DNA of 64,000 bases from Flavobacterium haoranii (GTDB taxonomy: Bacteria > Bacteroidota > Bacteroidia > Flavobacteriales > Flavobacteriaceae), in NCBI GenBank assembly GCA_003246205.1, contig QKBC01000016.1:1-64000 (forward strand). The letters are read 5' to 3'. Below, in pieces: positions 54,927 through 63,863 of the stretch. The notes below the pieces were generated by a model that saw nothing but the letters and a program-made list of their open reading frames with translations, was not told where the DNA came from and did no database searches. The number at the start of each line of letters is the position of its first letter. The first letter of the stretch is position 1. The position numbers and the translations under genes were made by a program.

Positions 54927-55949
54927 TTATTGATTTTCGTTTTCATAACGCTTCAAAGCACTTTCCAGTTTCTGATGGATGATCTTTCGCAAGCGTTCCG
55001 GTTTCAGTACCTCTACCCCATCTCCGAAACCTAATAGTACTCGTTCTAATTCATAATTCTCGATCAGGAACAAGTTAATAATAATACTACCGTCTTCATT
55101 TTGCTGTAATACCCGTTGCGTATGGTGCAAAGGTTTAGTCAACACATAAGGAGCGTTATACGCATCAATCCATAATCGAATCGCCTTGGGTTGTAATCCC
55201 GTATTGACCGTAACCCCGATCACATTTTTGTAAAAAGCTTCCGCATCAAAATCGACTTGGATAAACTCGGCCTGAAAATCATAATCGATCGCTATGATCC
55301 TGTCCAAAGCTAAATTAACCACCGGTTGCTTCATGGTCCGCTTCCCTATCAGGAACCAACGGTTGTTGTATTCTTTCAGCACCAACGGATAAAAGCGAAA
55401 TGTTCTTTCTTCCGTTGATTTGAACGATTTATAAGTAATCACTAAAACAACCTTTTTAACAATAGCCTGATAGATCGTATCTAAAAAATGTAAGCCCTTC
55501 AGTTTCTCATTTTTTTCCAGATGAATTATCGGCTTACTATCGGACTTTTCCGCATAGATTTTATCTTCCAAGCGTTGTAAAATATCCGAAACATCTGCAA
55601 AAAGCGAAAAATCCTTAAACTGTTTCAGCATCGAAACGGTTTCCGTCAACACATTAATATCCGTTTCCGTTAGCGGAATATCCGTAATCGAAAAATCTTC
55701 ATCCGCATAGCGATAAAACTTTTTATCATACACTTCAATAGGAGCATTATAGCCCAGTTTTTCACTGCGCATCATCTGGATGTCCAATTGCACCGTGCGT
55801 TTGCTCACCGGATTTTGTTTGCCTTCATATTCGTATAAAGCCTCATTACAAGCTTCAATTAAATCCTCCAATGTCCATTGGCGGTATTGGTTCTGCAAAC
55901 ATTTGTCAATGGTTTTATAGCGAATCAATGCATTTTTATTTTGAGCCAT
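54927..55949 (-). CDS. WYL-domain transcriptional regulator
   Basis: A 340-aa protein with an N-terminal winged helix (about 8-75; RYKTIDKCLQNQYRQWTLED, VSKRTVQLDIQMM). The WYL domain (about 165-255) has VLVITYKSFKSTEERTFRFY, PLVLKEYNNRWFLIG and a conserved C-terminal extension. WYL proteins sense nucleic-acid or nucleotide ligands and regulate conflict and RNA-repair loci. It lies 2 bp after the HD gene and is likely to act on the inverted repeat at 56596-56624. Confidence 0.85.
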   Translation of the reverse strand: MAQNKNALIRYKTIDKCLQNQYRQWTLEDLIEACNEALYEYEGKQNPVSKRTVQLDIQMMRSEKLGYNAPIEVYDKKFYRYADEDFSITDIPLTETDINVLTETVSMLKQFKDFSLFADVSDILQRLEDKIYAEKSDSKPIIHLEKNEKLKGLHFLDTIYQAIVKKVVLVITYKSFKSTEERTFRFYPLVLKEYNNRWFLIGKRTMKQPVVNLALDRIIAIDYDFQAEFIQVDFDAEAFYKNVIGVTVNTGLQPKAIRLWIDAYNAPYVLTKPLHHTQRVLQQNEDGSIIINLFLIENYELERVLLGFGDGVEVLKPERLRKIIHQKLESALKRYENENQ

Positions 55950-55951
55950 GC

Positions 55952-56563
55952 TTACAATAGATTAATTTCTTTTTGAATGTTTGTTCTTGCTTGCTGTTCG
56001 TATCGATTTCGGAAAGTTTCCGTTTGGTAAATGAATTCATGCTCCAGAAAATGCTCTAAAGCTTTTTTGCGACCGGGTTTATACAAAATATCAGGATATA
56101 TTTTATATTCTTTTCTAATTTGACCGCAATATACTTGATAGTCTTCCCTACTTTTCGACAGTATTTTCAGATCGAAATCAATCAGCCAGTTAATATCCTC
56201 TTCTTCGTGCTGTTGGTGATGTTGCGTAGCAACAATCATATCAAAAACCAATGTTTTGTTGATATAATGCTGCGGTTGCAATAGTGAAACGGCATACTCC
56301 GCACTTTGCAATTCGTTGTCCTTACGAGTGGTTTTATAGATGAAATCATGATAAAAAATAGCGAACAACACTTCGTCCGGATGTTGCAAGTGCGCCCGAT
56401 CATTTTCAAACATCTCGACCATTTCTTCTAAATGGGTCAGATTATGATACTGCCTGGATTTAGCCGTATATGCTTTTTCTAAATTATCCCACAAATCCTT
56501 TATTTCCACAGAAGTAAAACCTATTCTTACAGCTAATTGCGTAAATATTTCCCTAAGATCCAT
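55952..56563 (-). CDS. HD-superfamily phosphohydrolase
   Basis: A 203-aa predicted metal-dependent phosphohydrolase. It has YHNLTHLEEM (His44), the HD pair His72-Asp73 in FYHDFIYKTT, TQHHQQHEEEDINW, and a later Asp in LIDFDLKILS. All expected metal ligands are present. This family occurs in RNA-repair and nucleotide-metabolism neighbourhoods, where it may remove 2',3'-cyclic phosphates or other nucleotides. First gene of the HD-WYL operon, divergent from the phosphatase-nucleotidyltransferase operon. Confidence 0.8.
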   Translation of the reverse strand: MDLREIFTQLAVRIGFTSVEIKDLWDNLEKAYTAKSRQYHNLTHLEEMVEMFENDRAHLQHPDEVLFAIFYHDFIYKTTRKDNELQSAEYAVSLLQPQHYINKTLVFDMIVATQHHQQHEEEDINWLIDFDLKILSKSREDYQVYCGQIRKEYKIYPDILYKPGRKKALEHFLEHEFIYQTETFRNRYEQQARTNIQKEINLL

Positions 56564-56595
56564 AACCGTTGTTTTCTCAAAAATACAATTCTTTT

Positions 56596-56624
56596 AGTAC
56601 TGCGCAAAATAATTGCGTAGTACT
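56596..56624. promoter_or_regulatory. Operator-like inverted repeat between the divergent RNA-repair-like operons
   Basis: AGTACTGCGCAA (56596-56607), 5-bp spacer, TTGCGTAGTACT (56613-56624): 12-bp arms with one mismatch. It lies 33 bp from the HD start and 32 bp from the phosphatase start, so one bound protein could control both. The WYL regulator is the natural candidate. TAGTACTGC is also directly repeated at 56595 and 56618. Confidence 0.7.
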
Positions 56625-56655
56625 GCAAAACCTTTGCTTCATCAAATAAGTGATT

Positions 56656-57123
56656 ATGAAAAAAAGAATGTTAAAAGAGGAACCAAGTTATATATTTCAA
56701 AATAATAAATTACCTAAAGCACTTATTTGTGATTTAGATGGTACACTGGCATTAATGAATGGCAGAAATCCTTTTGATGCTAGTAAATGTGAACATGATG
56801 TTTTGAATGAACCCGTAGCAAATCTTCTAAAAAACTATAAAAGAATAGGACACCATATTCTTTTAGTTTCAGGAAGAGAAGAACAGTTTAAAACTCAGAC
56901 CCTTTTGTTCTTAGAAAAAAATACTATTGCTTTTGATCTCTTACTGATGCGTCAAAGCAAAGATTATCGAAAAGATGCTATCATTAAAACAGAACTATAT
57001 AACAAATACATTAAAAACAAGTTCTTTATTGAGTTTGTTTTAGACGATCGCAACCAAGTGGTGGATATGTGGCGAAAAGAATTAGGGTTGCCTTGTTTTC
57101 AGGTTTTTTACGGAGATTTTTAA
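56656..57123 (+). CDS. T4 Pnkp-type polynucleotide 3'-phosphatase domain protein
   Basis: Start taken at ATG 56656 (MKKRMLKEEPSYIF); a GTG two codons earlier is possible. The 155-aa HAD-fold protein matches the C-terminal phosphatase half of T4 polynucleotide kinase. It shows the DxDGT motif CDLDGTLALMNGRNPFDASK with catalytic Asp26 and Asp28, VSGREEQ, LDDRNQVVDMW and CFQVFYGDF. The 5'-kinase domain is absent. It should heal RNA or DNA 3'-phosphate or 2',3'-cyclic phosphate ends. It leads the operon with the two nucleotidyltransferases. Confidence 0.85.
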   Translation: MKKRMLKEEPSYIFQNNKLPKALICDLDGTLALMNGRNPFDASKCEHDVLNEPVANLLKNYKRIGHHILLVSGREEQFKTQTLLFLEKNTIAFDLLLMRQSKDYRKDAIIKTELYNKYIKNKFFIEFVLDDRNQVVDMWRKELGLPCFQVFYGDF

Positions 57124-57170
57124 ATCTATTTAAATAATTAAGACAACATGTTTAAGTAATTTAGGCAAAA

Positions 57171-57920
57171 ATGAAAGAAGTAATACAAAACAAACTAAAA
57201 GAAATAGAACTTCAAAAAGGAGTTGAAATACTATACGCTGTAGAATCGGGGAGTAGAGCGTGGGGATTTGCCTCACCGGATAGCGATTATGACATCCGTT
57301 TTATCTACAAGCATGATTTGGATTATTATTTGTCGTTATGGGAACAAACCGATGTCATTGAATTTATGACCGAAGACGATTTAGACGGTAGCGGTTGGAA
57401 TTTACGGAAAACCCTAAAATTATTAGCGAAATCCAATGCATCTTTGTTGGAATGGATTTATTCGCCTGTAGTGTATTATGAAAATGAAGCCTTTATGAAC
57501 CAAATGCGAACACTAGCTCAAGATTGTTTTTCGCCTGTGGCCTGTGTATATCATTACATAAGCACAGCTAAAAACTTTATGCTGGCTTGCGAACAGGAAC
57601 AGATAAAATTAAAAAGTTATTTCTATGCTTTGCGTACGGTTTTAGCAAGTAAATGGATCGTAGAAAACAATAGTTTTCCTCCTGTAGCTTTTGTAGAATT
57701 ATTACCCACAGCACCACAGCATATACAAGAGAAAGTAACTGAATTAATGGTTCTAAAAGCCAAGCAGGGCGAAAGTTATTTGCACTCAAAAGAAGAACTG
57801 TTAACAAACTTTATACGGGAAACTTTAGCTTTTACTATTGAGCAGGCTAAGAATTTGAATAGTGGAAAAAAAGATAATCTGAAACTAGATAATTTTTTTA
57901 GAAGTTCCATATTAAGCTAA
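57171..57920 (+). CDS. RlaP-like nucleotidyltransferase 1 (Pol beta superfamily)
   Basis: A 249-aa protein with the nucleotidyltransferase signature: GS at 27-28 (ESGSRAWGF) and the metal-binding DxD at Asp39-x-Asp41 (SPDSDYDIRFIY). Further conserved parts are LRKTLKLLAKSNASLLEWIY and KSYFYALRTVLASKWI. This fits the YcgL/RlaP-type family that Pfam links to RNA repair operons. The active site looks intact. It is 47 bp after the phosphatase gene and 18 bp before a second member of the same family. Confidence 0.8.
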   Translation: MKEVIQNKLKEIELQKGVEILYAVESGSRAWGFASPDSDYDIRFIYKHDLDYYLSLWEQTDVIEFMTEDDLDGSGWNLRKTLKLLAKSNASLLEWIYSPVVYYENEAFMNQMRTLAQDCFSPVACVYHYISTAKNFMLACEQEQIKLKSYFYALRTVLASKWIVENNSFPPVAFVELLPTAPQHIQEKVTELMVLKAKQGESYLHSKEELLTNFIRETLAFTIEQAKNLNSGKKDNLKLDNFFRSSILS

Positions 57921-57938
57921 AAAAAAGACAAATTTAAG

Positions 57939-58997
57939 ATGACAATAAGGGAATTGAAATACAGAAATTTGATATTATTCGAAGTCATTTCGGGTAGTAA
58001 GTCCTTTGGTTTAGATACCCCAACTTCTGATACCGATATCAAAGGCGTGTATTATTTACCCAAAGAGCAGTTCTATGGATTACAGTATATTCCGCAAATC
58101 AGTAATGAAACCAATGATGAGGTCTACTATGAGTTGGGACGTTTTGTGGAGTTATTGCTTAAAAATAATCCCAATATTTTAGAAATCTTAGCCTCTCCGG
58201 AAGATTGTATTTTGTACAAACATCCTATTATGGAGCAGTTGCACATCAAAGATTTTCTATCCAAACTGTGTAAAGACAGTTTTGCCGGTTACGCCATGAC
58301 GCAAATCAAAAAAGCAAGAGGACTCAAAAAAAAGATTGTCAATCCTGTGGCAAAAGAACGTAAAAGCTTATTGGACTTTTGTCATCTTTTACAAGGCTAT
58401 CAATCCATCGCTTTACGGGATTGGTTAGAAAAAAATAATTTAAATCAGGAACAATGCGGCTTGATCGATATACCACATGCCAAAGGAATGTATGCTCTGT
58501 TTTACGATGAAGCTAAAACTTTGGGCTATCGGGGCATCATCAAAAGCGAATTGTCTAATGACGTTTCGGTGTCTTCTATACCCAAAGGAGCAAAAGAACT
58601 CGCTTACTTATCCTGTAATTTAGAAGACTATTCCAAATATTGTAAAGAATATGCCGAGTATTGGGATTGGATAGAAAAACGCAATGAAGACCGCTATTTA
58701 ACCAATCAAAAGCACGGAAAACAATATGACAGTAAAAATATGATGCACACCATTCGCCTGCTGCAAACTGCAGAACAGATTCTTTCTAAAGGAACCTTGA
58801 ATATCAGAGTGACCAACAGAGAAGAATTACTTTCCATTAAAGCCGGAGAAATGGAGTATGATGATTTGTTGCAAAAAGCTGATGATTTAATTGCTTCGAT
58901 AGAAGATTTGTACGTATCTTCGACATTGCCTGAAACACCTAATTTTGAGAAATTAATGACTGTTTTAGTAGAAATGCGAAAAGAATTATATAATTAA
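57939..58997 (+). CDS. RlaP-like nucleotidyltransferase 2 (Pol beta superfamily)
   Basis: A 352-aa protein, longer relative of the preceding gene. It has GS at 19-20 (ISGSKSFGL), DxD at Asp31-x-Asp33 (TPTSDTDIKGVYY), NNPNILEILASPEDCIL and a helical C-terminal region (SKNMMHTIRLLQTAEQIL). Divergence from copy 1 suggests a different target rather than redundancy. It may add nucleotides to RNA ends exposed by the phosphatase; this is inference from neighbourhood and fold. Confidence 0.8.
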   Translation: MTIRELKYRNLILFEVISGSKSFGLDTPTSDTDIKGVYYLPKEQFYGLQYIPQISNETNDEVYYELGRFVELLLKNNPNILEILASPEDCILYKHPIMEQLHIKDFLSKLCKDSFAGYAMTQIKKARGLKKKIVNPVAKERKSLLDFCHLLQGYQSIALRDWLEKNNLNQEQCGLIDIPHAKGMYALFYDEAKTLGYRGIIKSELSNDVSVSSIPKGAKELAYLSCNLEDYSKYCKEYAEYWDWIEKRNEDRYLTNQKHGKQYDSKNMMHTIRLLQTAEQILSKGTLNIRVTNREELLSIKAGEMEYDDLLQKADDLIASIEDLYVSSTLPETPNFEKLMTVLVEMRKELYN

Positions 58998-59011
58998 AAA
59001 CAAATTTAAAA

Positions 59012-59899
59012 ATGAAAAGAAAATTAATACTATTTCTAATGTTTATGATTTCACAACTATACTCACAAGTTGATAAAGATTCATTGAAAGTTAATGAAAA
59101 GAAAGTAATTCACGTAATATCTGAAGATAGTATTAGAAAGATCGAATCATTACCAGTTTTACCATATCCGTATCATAAAGACTTGAGAGATTTTGATAAT
59201 ATTAATCAAATTCTAGGTAATCTATATGCTTCAATTTTTATTTCAAATAACAAAGTTAGAATGTATTATGCAGATCAAGGTAGAGAAACAATTGTTATTA
59301 CAAAAGAAGGGAGGCTTGAGTTAAAGGACTTGTATTCAAGAAGAAGAGCATTTAAAGATTATATAAATGAAACTTCATCGATTTATAAAAAGCATTTTGA
59401 TTACTTAGATAGTATTGGGAAAAAAATTATTCCAGCCAAAAATTTAAAATTAAATAAAAACTTAGATGTAAAACTTGGTTTACCTATCGGATATAGAATG
59501 GAGTGTTATGAAGATAAATATAGACGTAATGAACTCATATTGAGGGGACCATTAGTAAGTGATTCTAATGAAATATTTGTAGAAGATTTTGTTATTAAGT
59601 ATATGTCTTTTAAAGATAAAATTTATGAAATGTTAGATTTAGATAAAATTTTCGATACAAAACGGCAAATAAAATTGTTGGTAAAAATATCTCATGATGG
59701 AATTATAACTATTGAAGATGCTCGTGCTAATGATAAGGATATTACTAAGAATTTTCAAAAGAATGTAGAAAAACTTAATGAATGGTTAAGTATTGAAAAG
59801 CAAAATGGTAAAATATTTTTTCCAGCGATTAATATTTATAACGAAGAAGTAGATTACTTTTTTGATTTTTCGAATTTTACTCTTGTTGCAGATGAATAG
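59012..59899 (+). CDS. Hypothetical secreted protein (295 aa)
   Basis: A signal peptide (MKRKLILFLMFMISQLYSQ) and then a Lys/Asp/Ile-rich soluble body without recognised domain. Notable stretches are VLPYPYHKDLRDFDNINQIL and a TonB-C-like order of strands near the end (RQIKLLVKISHDGIITIEDA ... EWLSIEKQNGKIFFPA). The gene is markedly AT-rich with codon use unlike the preceding nucleotidyltransferases. It follows them by 14 bp but is exported, so it is probably not part of the RNA-repair module despite possible read-through. Confidence 0.65.
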   Translation: MKRKLILFLMFMISQLYSQVDKDSLKVNEKKVIHVISEDSIRKIESLPVLPYPYHKDLRDFDNINQILGNLYASIFISNNKVRMYYADQGRETIVITKEGRLELKDLYSRRRAFKDYINETSSIYKKHFDYLDSIGKKIIPAKNLKLNKNLDVKLGLPIGYRMECYEDKYRRNELILRGPLVSDSNEIFVEDFVIKYMSFKDKIYEMLDLDKIFDTKRQIKLLVKISHDGIITIEDARANDKDITKNFQKNVEKLNEWLSIEKQNGKIFFPAINIYNEEVDYFFDFSNFTLVADE

Positions 59900-60400
59900 T
59901 TTATATATTTTCCCTCGAAATGAGAACACAACACACACATAGTATAGCATTCGTAAAGTCAATCTATCGCTTAAGAGGAGATTTTCTTCGTAGTCGAAAA
60001 GCGTGTTTTGTATCATTATGTGTGCGCTAAAGTAAACAATATATTCAAAGCGCTCTCTTATCCAAAGGGGCGTTTTTCTATTTCTAAATGAATACTTAAC
60101 TATATAAATTAGATTGACAAACTAAAAATCAAAGGAATAATTTCATTATTTCAATCTTACTAATTAAAAAAAACACTTGTAAAAAGACTTTACAACTTCT
60201 TTCTCAAACAACTTGTGATCTATTTTTATTGTACAACAAAACAATCACAATAACGTGATTAAAAAATTGTTTTATAAATAAAGATCATAATTTATTTCTT
60301 TATCAGATTATGAAAGAAGCACGCCAATTTCGAGAAGCACTCTTTGAAAGAGAGGCTTATGTTGCTTTACCGGAGTTAAGTTATGCTTGCATTTCCATAG
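59900..60400. other. Gene-poor AT-rich region
   Basis: About 500 bp with no convincing gene. It contains a weak dyad with ACACACATA near 59930 and TATGTGTG near 60019, a small perfect inverted repeat AATCAC-N6-GTGATT near 60243-60261, and a 38-codon frame (60310-60426). That frame runs into the terminator below and is probably not coding. It could be the residue of a lost gene. Confidence 0.5.
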
Positions 60401-60445
60401 AAAAAAACCTGCCCGATGAAAGTTAACCAACATTCCGGACAGGTT
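60401..60445 (-). terminator. Terminator of the 120-aa secreted protein gene
   Basis: Minus strand: AACCTGTCCG (60445-60436) pairs with CGGGCAGGTT (60415-60406) with one G-T pair, over a 20-nt loop. A T-run (60407-60401) follows. Confidence 0.75.
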
Positions 60446-60489
60446 TCGCGAATTAAATTACTTAACAAGGTCTATACATTACACTGAAA

Positions 60490-60852
60490 CTATTCACAAG
60501 ATGAAGCCGCAATTGTACTGCTCGCCTCACGATTGGTTGTTACCTTAACCTGATAAGGTGCTGTGATCGCTGTTCCGGCCGGAACTAATCCGATATAATT
60601 GAATTGTCCGCCTGTAGAAGTAACGGTATTAATACGAACTGATTCGTTCTTAGGTCCGTAAATTAAATAAACCGAATAAGCCGTTATCGGTACTCCTTTT
60701 CTCCCGCTTAGCGATCCGCTGACATAAACAGCATTCACGGAATTACAAGTAACCACATTAGCATCAGAAAGTGTTACCGTTTGTGCTTTTAGAGTAGTGT
60801 TGAAACAGCTGAACAACGAACAGGCTGCAAGAGCTAAAAAATATTTTTTCAT
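60490..60852 (-). CDS. Small secreted protein, unknown (120 aa)
   Basis: A signal peptide (about 1-23, ending TTLKAQ) then ~95 residues of Ser/Thr/Val-rich beta sequence (VTLSDANVVTCNSVNAVYVS, YSVYLIYGPKNESV, YQVKVTTNREASSTIA) with two Cys (CNS and the penultimate SSC). They could form one disulfide. It looks like a single small Ig-like or DUF-type extracellular domain with no T9SS tail. Monocistronic, with a terminator 45 bp downstream. Confidence 0.7.
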   Translation of the reverse strand: MKKYFLALAACSLFSCFNTTLKAQTVTLSDANVVTCNSVNAVYVSGSLSGRKGVPITAYSVYLIYGPKNESVRINTVTSTGGQFNYIGLVPAGTAITAPYQVKVTTNREASSTIAASSCE

Positions 60853-61264
60853 AATTGGTGTTTTTGGTTCCTACTCATCTAGCTTTTCGGTTACGCCCCG
60901 TTTTTAAAATGGTTTCCGATCTCCATGAAAAGAATTTTGTCTTCATTTCAAAATTCATATTCCAAAACTATTACACTATTCAATAGCAGCTATTTAAAAA
61001 GGAATAAATACTTATTTTTTACCCCTTAATACTGCAATTAATGAAATTTATAAGTTTTTAATTACGTAATGAATTAAAGGTAAAAACAAGCTGAAGTTCC
61101 CGTTCAGAAAAAATACGGTTTTATTCCTCAAAACTCTTCTTTCATTCCATTTTTTCAGAATTCCTCCCCTACCCTCCGTTACATTTGCATGTGTGATTTT
61201 ATTTAGAAATCATCCCATTAAGAAATATTTATTAACCGTTTACCATTTTAAAATCAGTACAATT
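60853..61264. promoter_or_regulatory. Divergent upstream region of two secreted-protein genes
   Basis: Contains TACATTTG (61180-61187), a match to the -7 consensus for the plus-strand LamG gene, giving a leader of about 70 nt. No good -33 TTG. The minus-strand promoter for the 120-aa gene was not identified. The region is otherwise AT-rich, without an ORF. Confidence 0.4.
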
Positions 61265-63778
61265 ATGAAGCAAAAAAACTACTTTTTATTATTAATCCTA
61301 ACCTTTTTTCAACTGGTTAGTAATGCACAAACTTTGGATCAATCCAATGCTCCTGCCAACTCCGGAGGCGGTGGTTTTCAAGTGAACAATTCCGGACAGA
61401 CCGTGGGGCAGTCATTTGTTGCCGGTTTAACAGGAACCTTATCGCAGGTAAATGTATATTTAGGCAGCTACAATTTTGCAGCCGGAGACTTCAGATTATC
61501 AATTATTAACGGCGACGGATATGGAGGAGTTGTAGAAGGAACTCAGGATTTTACACTTTCAAGCTATCCCGGAGACGGAGAATATGCTATTTCCATCACT
61601 AATACAATTAATATCACAGCTGGCAATACCTATACTTTAAAATTTGAAGGAATTACCGGAAGTATCAACATGCTGGCTCCGTCAGGAGATATCTTTACAA
61701 ACGGAATATTGTATTATGGCAGCGGCTCTTCTTTTAGTTCGTATGACCTATGGTTTAAAACGTATGTTACTGTTCCTACACCGGCAACTCACTTAAATTT
61801 TGACGGAGCTAATGATTATGTAAATTTAGGGACTTCAATTTCTTCGGCTATTAATAATACAAGTACATTGACACTTGAAGCTTGGATTAATCCTTCCGCT
61901 TTAAACGGGTGGAATAACATTATTACAGATTACAATGGTAGTTATCATAAAATCTTATTGCGTGTAAGAAATAATAACAATATTCAATTTTGGTTAAACT
62001 CTACTGTTTTAAACTCTGCTTTCACAGTTCCATTAAATACCTGGACTCATATTGCGGCGGTATACGATGGCTCAAACATGTATGTATATGCAAACGGGAC
62101 TTTAGTTGGTTCTCAAGCAGCTACAGTAAGCTTACCTACAACTACGGATCAATTTAATATTGGTTCTAGAATTGGTTCAAATACTGAAAATTTTACAGGA
62201 AATATTGATGAAGTTCGTGTTTGGACTACTGCAAGAACAGTTGAACAAATTAATGGTTCTATGAACTGTGAATTACAAGGGACAGAATCAGGCTTAGTGG
62301 CTTATTACCAATTCAATCAGGGAACAGATCAAGCAGACAATACAAGTGTCACTACTTTAACAGATGCCTCTTCAAATGGATATGACGGGACATTGACTAA
62401 TTTTGCTTTAACAGGTTCAACTTCAAATTGGTTGGCAGGTTCTCCGGTAACAACAGGTTCAACAGTGCCAAGCACACCAGCAGCTCCTAGTGATGTAACT
62501 ATTTGTGCAGGAGAAGATACTAATGAAATAGTAGTAAATAGAGTTTGCGGAACTGTAACAGAAGGAAATGCATTGACATTGACTGCACCTACAGGATTCA
62601 CATTCACTTCAATTCCTTTTGCGAGTTATGGTACACCTAATGGTTCTTGTGGAAGTTATACACTCGGATCTTGTCATGCTACAACTAGTCAATCGGTTGT
62701 TGAAACGGCATTAATCGGACAAAATTCAGCAAATATTAATGCTACTAATGCAGTTTTTGGAGATCCTTGTAGTGGTACATCTAAAAGATTATATGTAGAA
62801 GCATTATACGGCTCTATAACCTGGACAAACGATACACCATCTATAGGTTTAGCTGCAAGTGGTTCAGGTCAAATACCAGCTTTTACAGCAGTAAACAATA
62901 CCGAAAGCCCTATCGTAGCAACCATTACGATTTCATATAACAATGGTTCATGTAGTGCTATTAATTCTTTTACAATTACGGTTAATCCTTTGCCGTCCAC
63001 TCCTGTAGCAATTGACCAATCTTTTTGTTCTGCTGCAACAGCAGATGATCTTGTTCCAGCCATAAGTTCTACGACTAATTGGTATACTTCAGCATCATCA
63101 ACAACACCTTTAGTACCAACGGATGCCTTGAGCACGGCAACTTATTATGTAGCTAAAACAAATACAAACGGATGTGAAAGTGCTCGCACAGCTGTTAATA
63201 TTACTATTTCTTCTTCGGTAGTAATCACAACTCAGCCACAAGATCAAACAATTGTAGAGACGGATAGCTTAGTGTTTACTGTTGCATCAACCGGTGCAAC
63301 TTCGTACCAATGGGAAGTCAGCACAGACGGAGGTAGTACATGGATGGCTTTAAACGATAGCTTTGCCAATCCTGACGTTTCGGGTTCTACAACAAATACC
63401 TTAACAGTTTCAGGAAGTAATATGATTATGTTAAATGGGTATTTGTTTCGAGTAATTTTAGGAGCTTCACCTTGTACAGACGTAACCTCAAATGAAGCTT
63501 TAGCCACAGTTACTCTTTCATCTCGTGATTTTTCGGTAGATAACGGAATTAAAATTTATCCTAATCCGTTTCAAAGCGATGTAACTGTTGAATTACAGAA
63601 CATAACAGATACTGACACTTCATTAAAAGTATATGATATTAACGGACGTTTATTAAAAGATAAAAAACTAAATGCTTCTCAGAACAGAATTGATATGCAT
63701 GATCTGCCATCAGGCTTGTATTTATTCCAGATCACTTCTAATGAAAGAACATTAATCCAAAAGGTAGTGAAAAAATAA
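61265..63778 (+). CDS. LamG-domain secreted protein with T9SS type A sorting tail
   Basis: Start taken at ATG 61265 (MKQKNYFLLLILTFFQLVSN, signal peptide to NAQ); a GTG 24 codons earlier overlaps the likely promoter. The 837-aa protein has an N-terminal beta domain (25-180), then a LamG/concanavalin-like domain (about 185-365: LNFDGANDYVNLG, TLTLEAWINPSA, WTHIAAVYDGSNMYVYANG, GNIDEVRVWTTART). Ig/PKD-like beta domains with Cys pairs follow. The type A T9SS tail covers the last ~75 residues (IKIYPNPFQSDVTVEL, VYDINGRLL, LPSGLYLFQI, KVVKK). It is exported by the gldKLMN-type T9SS and anchored or released at the surface. Probable adhesin or glycan-binding protein. Confidence 0.85.
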   Translation: MKQKNYFLLLILTFFQLVSNAQTLDQSNAPANSGGGGFQVNNSGQTVGQSFVAGLTGTLSQVNVYLGSYNFAAGDFRLSIINGDGYGGVVEGTQDFTLSSYPGDGEYAISITNTINITAGNTYTLKFEGITGSINMLAPSGDIFTNGILYYGSGSSFSSYDLWFKTYVTVPTPATHLNFDGANDYVNLGTSISSAINNTSTLTLEAWINPSALNGWNNIITDYNGSYHKILLRVRNNNNIQFWLNSTVLNSAFTVPLNTWTHIAAVYDGSNMYVYANGTLVGSQAATVSLPTTTDQFNIGSRIGSNTENFTGNIDEVRVWTTARTVEQINGSMNCELQGTESGLVAYYQFNQGTDQADNTSVTTLTDASSNGYDGTLTNFALTGSTSNWLAGSPVTTGSTVPSTPAAPSDVTICAGEDTNEIVVNRVCGTVTEGNALTLTAPTGFTFTSIPFASYGTPNGSCGSYTLGSCHATTSQSVVETALIGQNSANINATNAVFGDPCSGTSKRLYVEALYGSITWTNDTPSIGLAASGSGQIPAFTAVNNTESPIVATITISYNNGSCSAINSFTITVNPLPSTPVAIDQSFCSAATADDLVPAISSTTNWYTSASSTTPLVPTDALSTATYYVAKTNTNGCESARTAVNITISSSVVITTQPQDQTIVETDSLVFTVASTGATSYQWEVSTDGGSTWMALNDSFANPDVSGSTTNTLTVSGSNMIMLNGYLFRVILGASPCTDVTSNEALATVTLSSRDFSVDNGIKIYPNPFQSDVTVELQNITDTDTSLKVYDINGRLLKDKKLNASQNRIDMHDLPSGLYLFQITSNERTLIQKVVKK

Positions 63779-63810
63779 AAAACAGGTTATCTTAGCATTT
63801 AGTTAACTTA

Positions 63811-63828
63811 AACAAAAATGTTTTTGTT
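63811..63828 (+). terminator. Weak hairpin after the LamG gene
   Basis: AACAAAAA and TTTTTGTT form an AT-only inverted repeat with almost no loop, followed by more T. A poor but plausible terminator. Confidence 0.35.
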
Positions 63829-63863
63829 ATTTTTAAATTACGTATTAATCTATTAAAAACACC

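Noticed and set aside
60310..60426. 38-codon plus-strand frame beginning MKEARQFREALFEREAYVAL
   Set aside because: Its 3' end forms one arm of the terminator for the minus-strand gene at 60490-60852, and no promoter or homologue is recognised.
61193..61264. GTG start 24 codons upstream of the LamG protein
   Set aside because: It places sequence before a normal signal peptide and lies only 6 bp from the likely -7 box.
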